Assembly (NCBI GenBank): GCA_038040395.1
Contig: JBBPIJ010000003.1
Location: 230,522 to 294,521, forward strand
Length of the DNA stretch: 64,000 nucleotides
Reading direction: 5' to 3'
Origin: VAXT01 sp038040395
Lineage (GTDB): Bacteria; Actinomycetota; Thermoleophilia; Gaiellales; Gaiellaceae
A program made the position numbers and the translations under genes. A model generated the notes under the pieces. The model did no database searches. It saw only the letters and a list, made by a program, of their open reading frames with translations, and had not been told where the DNA came from. Shown in pieces: positions 58,727 to 64,000 of the stretch (position 1 is the stretch's first letter; every line of letters starts with the position of its first letter).

Positions 58727-59746
58727 ATGTTGGCCACGGAAATGGAACAGGAGAGCACGATGGCGAATCCGAAGACGACGATGAAGGCGATCATCCACGA
58801 GCGATATGGCCGGCCCGACGTGCTCGAGCTCCGAGACGTCGAGAAGCCGGTGCTCGAAGACGATCAGGTGCTGGTGCGCGTGCACGCGTCTTCCGTCAAT
58901 CCCGTCGAGTGGTACGGGGTGACCGGGCCCTACTTCGCACGGATCGGGAACGGGTTTCGCAGACCCAAGGACACGACCGTGGGTGCCGACTTGGCGGGGC
59001 GGGTCGAGGCCGTCGGCAAGGACGTTAGCGCGTTTGAACCGGGTGACGATGTGTACGGCACCTCGGGCGGTTCCTGGGCCGAATACGCGCCCGCCCGCGA
59101 AGAAAAGCTCGCGCCGAAGCCGGCCAACGTGTCGTTCGAGGAAGCGGCTGCCGTGCCCATAGCGGCACTCACAGCCCTCCAGGCGCTGCGCGACCATGGA
59201 CAGGTCCAGCCTGGGCAGAAGGTCCTGATCAACGGCGCGTCCGGAGGCGTCGGCACCTACGCGGTGCAGATCGCAAAGTCGTTCGGGGCAGTCGTGACCG
59301 CCGTCTGCAGCACGAGGAACGTCGAGCAGGCGCGATCGCTCGGCGCAGACCGCGTCGTCGACTACACGCAGGAGGACTTCACGAAGCGCGGCGAGCGCCA
59401 CGACCTGATGCTCGACATCGCCGGAAGCCGCTCGTTCTTGGCCTGCCGGCGGGCCTTGACTCCGGAGGCGACCGTCGTCTTGATCGGAGGACGGATGACC
59501 TATCGAGGGCTCGGGCCTCTGCCTCACCTGGCCGGAACGATCTTGAAATCACGCTTCCGCAGCCAAGCGGTGAAGTTCTTCGTCGCGAAGATCACGACCG
59601 AGGACCTCGTTGTCTTGAAGGAGCTTCTCGAGGCCGGAACGGTGCGGTCGGTCATCGACCGGGAGTACCCGCTGAGCGAGGCCCCCGAAGCGCTCAGGTA
59701 TCTCGGAGAAGGGCACGCCAGGGGAAAAGTCGTCATCACCGTATGA
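58727..59746 (+). CDS. Zinc-independent MDR-family NAD(P)H:quinone oxidoreductase-like protein
   Basis: A 339-residue medium-chain dehydrogenase/reductase: N-terminal GroES-like domain (VLVRVHASSVNPVEW, GADLAGRVEAVG) and Rossmann domain with VLINGASGGVGTYAVQIAK. The cysteine/histidine zinc ligands of alcohol dehydrogenases are absent, as in QOR-type members. GGAG lies ahead of the ATG. It is divergent from a TetR gene and probably derepressed by an electrophile or quinone. Confidence 0.9.
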   Translation: MLATEMEQESTMANPKTTMKAIIHERYGRPDVLELRDVEKPVLEDDQVLVRVHASSVNPVEWYGVTGPYFARIGNGFRRPKDTTVGADLAGRVEAVGKDVSAFEPGDDVYGTSGGSWAEYAPAREEKLAPKPANVSFEEAAAVPIAALTALQALRDHGQVQPGQKVLINGASGGVGTYAVQIAKSFGAVVTAVCSTRNVEQARSLGADRVVDYTQEDFTKRGERHDLMLDIAGSRSFLACRRALTPEATVVLIGGRMTYRGLGPLPHLAGTILKSRFRSQAVKFFVAKITTEDLVVLKELLEAGTVRSVIDREYPLSEAPEALRYLGEGHARGKVVITV

Positions 59747-59755
59747 GGCGGTTCT

Positions 59756-62700
59756 TCACCTGACCCAGAGCTGGTCGAGCAGCACTCCGAACAGCGGGTG
59801 GTGCTGGTAGTTGCCCACCCGCTTCGAGACCAGGTCCACGTTTCTCGGCGTGTGCGTCGAGACCCAGATCGCTTGATCGGTCGCGTCGCGGTCGATCTGT
59901 TCCCATACCTTCGCCGCCGCACCGGGGTCTCGCGTCTGGACCACAGTGGCCCGCTCGAGCTTTCGATCGAATGCCGCGGAGCAGAAACGGGACGAGTTCG
60001 CTGCTGGGTCGCCGAATGTCTTGCAGCTCATCGGCTCGAAGAAGTTCGAGGCGGCCGGGTAGTCCGCCAGCCAGCCGGTGGTCCCGGAGTTTGGCGCATT
60101 CTTCGGCGCCTTTACGAGCGCCTCGAAATACTGCTCCGGGTCCGGAAAGATCTTCTCGACGTAGCGGTAGCCAAGCTGCGTAAAAGTCTGACGGGCGACC
60201 TCGGCGTCGGCGAGGACTTTCCCGTTGATCTTGAAAGTCCAGAACGTGACGCGAGCGCCGGACGTCCCGCTCTGCCGAACAAGCGCACGGGCTTTGGCAA
60301 GGTCGGGGGCGCTCCAAGCCCCACCGGCGTCCGCGTCGGTGGTGTAAGGGCAGTACGGCCGGTAACCGGGGAGGTTCGGCGGCAGCACCTGGCACGTGAT
60401 CTGGGCGGTCTCTTCCTGACCGCTGCGGCGGAGCAGCCTGACGCGGTCGAGCGCGAACGAGACCGCACGACGCGCGCGAACGTCGTCGAACGGGGGCACG
60501 GTCGTGTTCAGGTACCAGTAGAAGGTTGCCAGAGCAGGCGTCGTATGAACCTGCGCGGGGTATTGCCTCTCGAACTTCGCCAGTCGAGCTCCGAACTCGC
60601 CGCCGAAGCCGGACGCGACGTCCGCTGTGCCTCGCGCGACCTTGGCGGTTGCCTGTCGATCACCGCCGGCCGTCAACTCGATCCGATCCACATACCCCTC
60701 GGGCGTGGCGATGGCGTCCCAGACGTGAAAGTAGCGATTGCGGATCAGGATCACGCGCTTCGGCGTCGCGGTCTGGATCACATAGGGCCCGCTCGCCGGA
60801 ACGGGCCGCGTGCCCCGCTTCGAAACCGGCGTGCCCGATGGAAGGATCGATGCGAAGGGGATGGCGAGCCTGTGCAAGAACTCGCTGTGGGGTGCCGTCA
60901 GGTGGAAGGTCACCGTTCCCGATTTGTCGTCGGTGACGATCCCATCCGACAAATCACATGCGGTCGGTTTCTCGATGCACGCGGAGGCGCCGCGGATCAA
61001 AGCGTAGTAGTCCGGTCTCGCGGTTCCACCCTTGAACAGCCGTTCGAACGTCGAACGGACGTCGGATGCCTTGAGTGTTGCTCCGTTCGAGAAGCGGATC
61101 CCCTTCCTCAGGTGAAAGGTGTACGTCCTGCCGTCTTCCGTCGGGGCGGGCACCGAGGTCGCGAGGTCGGGGACGAGCTGGGTGCCCGCGCCGCCCCCCG
61201 CCCGTTTGAAACTGACGAGGCCGTCGTTCGTGATGCCGAGCAGATTCCAGCTCGTCCCCCCATAGGCCTGCGCGGGATCGATCTGTTCGTCCGTCCCCAG
61301 GGCGCCGACGACCCTGAGCGTGCCGCCCCGGTGCGCTCCTGCAGCCGCCTGTCCCGCGACCCAGAGAGAGCCTGCGATGGTCAGACCCGTCGGGCGGGTG
61401 CCGGTATGGACGATCTTTGCGACGGCGCCACTCCGCGGATCGAGCCGGACGATCGTCCGGCCCGCCTCGTTCGAGACCCAGACGGCATCGCCGCTCGCGG
61501 CAATTGCACTCGGGTTCGCCCCGACCGGCACCGTCGCGCGAACCTGGCCCGATGCAGGATCGATCCGCGACACGGTGCCGTCGAGTGTGTTGGCGACCCA
61601 CAGCGCCCCCGCACCGAGCGCAAGTGCGCTCGGCCCGCTGCCGACGCCGATCTCCTGCGTCACGGCCTTCGTCCCTGCATCGACGCGAACCACGCGATTC
61701 TCCGCGCTGTCTCCGATCCAGACGGATCCGTCCCCGACGGCGATACCGCGTCCGGCTGCTCCGACGTCGAATGTCTCGACCTCGCCGGATTTCGGGTCGA
61801 TGCGCGACACGGACCGGTCGTCGACGTTCGTCACCCAGACCGCGCCCTCGCCGAACGCGACGGCGGTCGGATTGTTGCCGACGCGAATGGGCTCGCCGAC
61901 GACCTCGTTCGCGTCAGGGTCGATGCGCGAGACCGTGCCGGCGAGGGTGTTCGCAACCCAGACGTCGCCGGCGCCGAAGGCGATCCCGCTCGGCCCATCG
62001 CCGACGCGGATCGTGTCTCGAAGTTCGTGCGAGCTCGCGTCGATGCGGGAGACGCTGTTCGTATCCGTGCTCGTCACCCAGATCGCGCCTTCACCCGCTG
62101 CGACGCGCGTGGGCGTGGGCAGGTCAGTGACCTCGTCCTCGATTGAGCCGTTCGACGGGTTGACGATGCCCACGGAGTTCGCGCTCAGCCGCGAGAGCGA
62201 GCTTCCACTCGAGCCGCCGCCGAAAGCAAAGACGGGAATCGCGATCGCGGCTGCGAGGACGCCGGCGAAGGTGCCGATCACGATCGGGCGGCGGTAGAGG
62301 GGCGTGGGGGCGACCACCGCGCTCTCGGTCTTGAGGGGCGCAAAGACCTGTTCCAGGCCGTCCACCTGGAGCTCGTAGATGCGCTCCGGACGCGCGAGGT
62401 CCTTCAGGTTGTGCTCGCCCAGATCCCTTAACGAGACGCCGTCGAGATCGTCGTCTGCGAGGACGGATGCGGTGGACTGGGACGCGAGGATCTGTCCACC
62501 GTGTCCGGCGGCCATGATGCGTGCCGTCCGGTGGACGCCCATCCCGTGGTAGCGGCCCTCGTCGGAGACGACGGGCTCGCCCGTGTGCATCCCCATGCGG
62601 ACGCGGAGCTCGGCACCCTCCGGCCAATCGTGCGAAGCGAGCGCGCGCTGCCCGTCGACGGCCGCGGCCGCGGCGTCGCGGGCTCGTGAGAAGACGTAGA

Positions 62701-62881
62701 AGAAGGCGTCACCCTGCGTATCGACCTCCTCGCCGCCGTGCGCGGCGAACGCCTCTCGGAGCAGGCGTTGGTGCTCGGCGAGGACTGCTCCGTACTGGTC
62801 GCGCAGCTGCTTCAGCAGGCGCGTCGAGCCCTCGACGTCCGTGAAGAGGAAGGTGACGGTGCCCCTCGGGCGCTGGGCCAT
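59756..62881 (-). CDS. Transmembrane class III nucleotide cyclase fused to a beta-propeller and a family-5 solute-binding domain
   Basis: A 1041-residue three-part protein. Residues about 8-165: class III adenylyl/guanylyl cyclase with metal aspartates Asp15 (FTDVEGST) and Asp58 (DTQGDAFF), and GMGVHRTARI where the usual Asn of the N-R pair is His117 with Arg121 kept. Residues about 199-221: one membrane helix. About 233-511: seven-fold YVTN/NHL-like repeats (GxGAVWVTN…SVSRIDP), a likely seven-bladed propeller. About 517-1041: an oligopeptide-type (SBP_bac_5) binding domain (YTFHLRKGIRFSNGA). With the cyclase inside and the rest outside, it looks like a ligand-gated cyclase. No permease genes are adjacent. 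Confidence 0.88.
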   Translation of the reverse strand: MAQRPRGTVTFLFTDVEGSTRLLKQLRDQYGAVLAEHQRLLREAFAAHGGEEVDTQGDAFFYVFSRARDAAAAAVDGQRALASHDWPEGAELRVRMGMHTGEPVVSDEGRYHGMGVHRTARIMAAGHGGQILASQSTASVLADDDLDGVSLRDLGEHNLKDLARPERIYELQVDGLEQVFAPLKTESAVVAPTPLYRRPIVIGTFAGVLAAAIAIPVFAFGGGSSGSSLSRLSANSVGIVNPSNGSIEDEVTDLPTPTRVAAGEGAIWVTSTDTNSVSRIDASSHELRDTIRVGDGPSGIAFGAGDVWVANTLAGTVSRIDPDANEVVGEPIRVGNNPTAVAFGEGAVWVTNVDDRSVSRIDPKSGEVETFDVGAAGRGIAVGDGSVWIGDSAENRVVRVDAGTKAVTQEIGVGSGPSALALGAGALWVANTLDGTVSRIDPASGQVRATVPVGANPSAIAASGDAVWVSNEAGRTIVRLDPRSGAVAKIVHTGTRPTGLTIAGSLWVAGQAAAGAHRGGTLRVVGALGTDEQIDPAQAYGGTSWNLLGITNDGLVSFKRAGGGAGTQLVPDLATSVPAPTEDGRTYTFHLRKGIRFSNGATLKASDVRSTFERLFKGGTARPDYYALIRGASACIEKPTACDLSDGIVTDDKSGTVTFHLTAPHSEFLHRLAIPFASILPSGTPVSKRGTRPVPASGPYVIQTATPKRVILIRNRYFHVWDAIATPEGYVDRIELTAGGDRQATAKVARGTADVASGFGGEFGARLAKFERQYPAQVHTTPALATFYWYLNTTVPPFDDVRARRAVSFALDRVRLLRRSGQEETAQITCQVLPPNLPGYRPYCPYTTDADAGGAWSAPDLAKARALVRQSGTSGARVTFWTFKINGKVLADAEVARQTFTQLGYRYVEKIFPDPEQYFEALVKAPKNAPNSGTTGWLADYPAASNFFEPMSCKTFGDPAANSSRFCSAAFDRKLERATVVQTRDPGAAAKVWEQIDRDATDQAIWVSTHTPRNVDLVSKRVGNYQHHPLFGVLLDQLWVR

Positions 62882-62988
62882 GCCTGCTAGTTACGACTCT
62901 TTGGAGCGGCGTGTCAAGGTGCGCCGGAGCAGGAACTCAACGCACCGGGTCGAGATCCGACTCAGCCTCGACCTCGGTAGCTACTCTT

Positions 62989-63006
62989 GAGTTGCATGAG
63001 CAACTC
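62989..63006. promoter_or_regulatory. Inverted repeat with the marR start codon in its loop
   Basis: GAGTTGC (62989-62995), ATGA, GCAACTC (63000-63006), perfect 7-bp arms. TTGC…GCAA dyads are typical MarR sites. The marR ATG (62996-62998) occupies the spacer, so binding here would block its own expression and that of the downstream pirin gene. Confidence 0.6.
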
Positions 63007-63544
63007 TACGGATCTTAGTAGTGAACCTGTCGCGCTTTTTCGAGAGCTCACGGACGAGCAGCTCGCCGCCTGGTCAGGCTTCCTCACGAGTCACGCGCGG
63101 ATCGCGCGGGTGCTCGACGCCGATCTGGAGCGCGAGCACGGGCTCCCGCTCAGCTCGTACGACGTGCTCATTCAGCTCAGCCTCGCCCCCGACCGGCGGC
63201 TGCGGATGTTCGAGCTCGCGGACGCGATCGTCCTCAGCCGGAGCGGGTTGACGCGACTCGTCGATCGACTCGAGCGGGCCGGGCTCGTGGAGCGGGAGCG
63301 GGGGGACGTCGACCCGCGCCAGATGTACGCGCGACTGACCGACCGCGGTCTCGAGGCCCTGGCGGAAGCGACGCCGACACACATCGCCGGCATCAAGGAG
63401 CGCTTCCTCGAGCGACTCTCGAAGGAGCAGACGAGGCAGCTCGCCGCGATCTGGCGCGCATTGCTCGGGCCGGATGTCGAGCGACAAGTCCTCGAGACGA
63501 TTCGCAACACGGAACTGGATACACCCCGAAAGGAGACGACATGA
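62996..63544 (+). CDS. MarR-family regulator
   Basis: A 182-residue winged-helix regulator: LSSYDVLIQLSLAPDRRLRMFELADAIVLSRSGLTRLVDRLERAGLV (helices and recognition helix), then the wing ERERGDVDPRQMYARLTDRG. An N-terminal 40-residue extension includes LTDEQLAAWSGFL. It overlaps the pirin gene by four bases (ATGA), and an inverted repeat spans its start codon. Likely responds to an oxidant or phenolic signal, the usual MarR ligands. Confidence 0.9.
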   Translation: MSNSTDLSSEPVALFRELTDEQLAAWSGFLTSHARIARVLDADLEREHGLPLSSYDVLIQLSLAPDRRLRMFELADAIVLSRSGLTRLVDRLERAGLVERERGDVDPRQMYARLTDRGLEALAEATPTHIAGIKERFLERLSKEQTRQLAAIWRALLGPDVERQVLETIRNTELDTPRKETT

Positions 63545-64000
63545 CAGAGCAACTTCAAGCGACAGGACGCGAAGCCGTCCTGGTGGAAGACGCAGCAGAG
63601 ATCCGGATGATGGGCTTCCCCATCCTGGAAGCCTTGCCTTCACGGACGGTGCCGTACGAAGAGGTCGATCCATTCATCCTCGTCCACGAAGGTCGCATCC
63701 GGCTGTCGGACATGAAGGGCAAGGACACCAAGCATCCTCACCGAGGGTTCGACAACCTGTGGTACGTGCTCGAGGGGTCGGCCAGCACGGGCCACAGCAC
63801 CGGGCCGGGGGGCGCGATGGAGAGGGCGCGATTGTCCGAGGGCGCGCTGCTCGCGCTCAGGACGGGGAGCGGCGCTTGGCACGCCGAGGCGATCGGGGCG
63901 GACGAGCTCGATGAGGGCCAAGACTCCGAGTTCCGAGGCGTGCTCTTCTGGGTGAACCTCGCCCGGAAGGACAAGCAGATGGAGCCGAGCGCACAGGTGC
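63541..64000 (+). CDS. Pirin family protein, truncated by the window end
   Basis: The first 153 codons of a pirin-type bicupin. HPHRGFDNLWYVLEG supplies the metal-binding HxH and glutamate region of the N-terminal cupin, and TGSGAWHAEAIG follows. Some pirins oxidise quercetin; others act as redox-linked regulators. The frame is open to position 64000 with no stop, so the C-terminal cupin lies outside. Co-transcribed with and overlapped by marR. Confidence 0.9.
   Translation, partial: MTEQLQATGREAVLVEDAAEIRMMGFPILEALPSRTVPYEEVDPFILVHEGRIRLSDMKGKDTKHPHRGFDNLWYVLEGSASTGHSTGPGGAMERARLSEGALLALRTGSGAWHAEAIGADELDEGQDSEFRGVLFWVNLARKDKQMEPSAQV

Noticed and set aside
59798..62146. 782-codon open frame antisense to the cyclase fusion
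   Set aside because: The minus-strand frame carries clear cyclase, propeller and binding-protein motifs; this one has none.
61330..62150. Tandem DNA repeat or CRISPR-like array
   Set aside because: The periodicity is that of the propeller blades in the encoded protein (about 42 residues), with diverged DNA and no spacers.

Overview
The window looks like chromosomal DNA from a high-GC actinobacterium, most likely class Thermoleophilia (Gaiellales/Solirubrobacterales-like). That placement is an inference from the GC-saturated third codon positions, frequent GTG/TTG starts, a DipZ-type redox protein, a ferredoxin-dependent 2-oxoacid oxidoreductase, a PAC2 protein, Flp pilins, ATGA-coupled operons and a mostly housekeeping gene mix. 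There is no rRNA, tRNA, CRISPR array, transposase or prophage that I could support.

1-9.7 kb: the end of an unknown gene, a MerR/GyrI regulator, then on the minus strand an epimerase-thioesterase-M16 peptidase operon, a Mug-type DNA glycosylase facing a small membrane protein across a 163-bp imperfect palindrome, glutamine-dependent NAD synthetase, and an acyl-CoA synthetase/SDR pair. 9.7-15.6 kb: a DHA2 drug exporter with its TetR regulator; a hairpin-rich gap; an XRE-TPR regulator followed immediately by a 31-residue signal-peptide-like ORF ending in NPVSWWDGP; two terminator regions; then selD and an NMN adenylyltransferase-like gene. 15.7-23.1 kb: archaeal-type phosphoglycerate mutase, CtaA, PAC2, DipZ, an SF2 helicase. 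23.3-28.4 kb: a polar amino-acid ABC transporter and a fused beta-oxidation enzyme. 28.4-32.7 kb: a TPR-like protein, an ArsR regulator, Pgl, ProC, an AlkA-like glycosylase, a VOC protein.

32.7-43 kb: korA and korB separated by two tiny membrane proteins in one overlapping operon, an exported Asp-box protein, two Flp pilins, a small RTX-type protein, an exported metallophosphoesterase, a DUF1326-glutaredoxin-BolA operon and a DUF2236 oxygenase. 43-50 kb: exported C39-like peptidase, an orphan PASTA protein, a membrane-anchored protein coupled to a CDF metal exporter, a DUF6766 protein with a 27-codon upstream ORF, a long coiled-coil protein. 50-57.8 kb: two tandem exported Asp-box proteins, a hydrolase/VOC dioxygenase pair, a covalent-FAD oxidase, a cysteine-synthase-like enzyme, an NlpC/P60 lipoprotein. 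57.9-64 kb: TetR with a divergent quinone-oxidoreductase-like gene and a dense operator, a 1041-residue cyclase-propeller-solute-binding fusion, and a MarR-pirin operon running off the end.

The most interesting unit is 12092-13583. An XRE-TPR regulator followed by a short hydrophobic peptide with a double tryptophan near its C terminus has the architecture of ComR/ComS and other RRNPP quorum-sensing pairs, which are best known in Firmicutes. Also notable are a dispersed 112-bp two-hairpin repeat present three times (13712, 15608, 23150), the 163-bp palindrome at 4560-4722, and the transmembrane cyclase with an apparent extracellular sensor.
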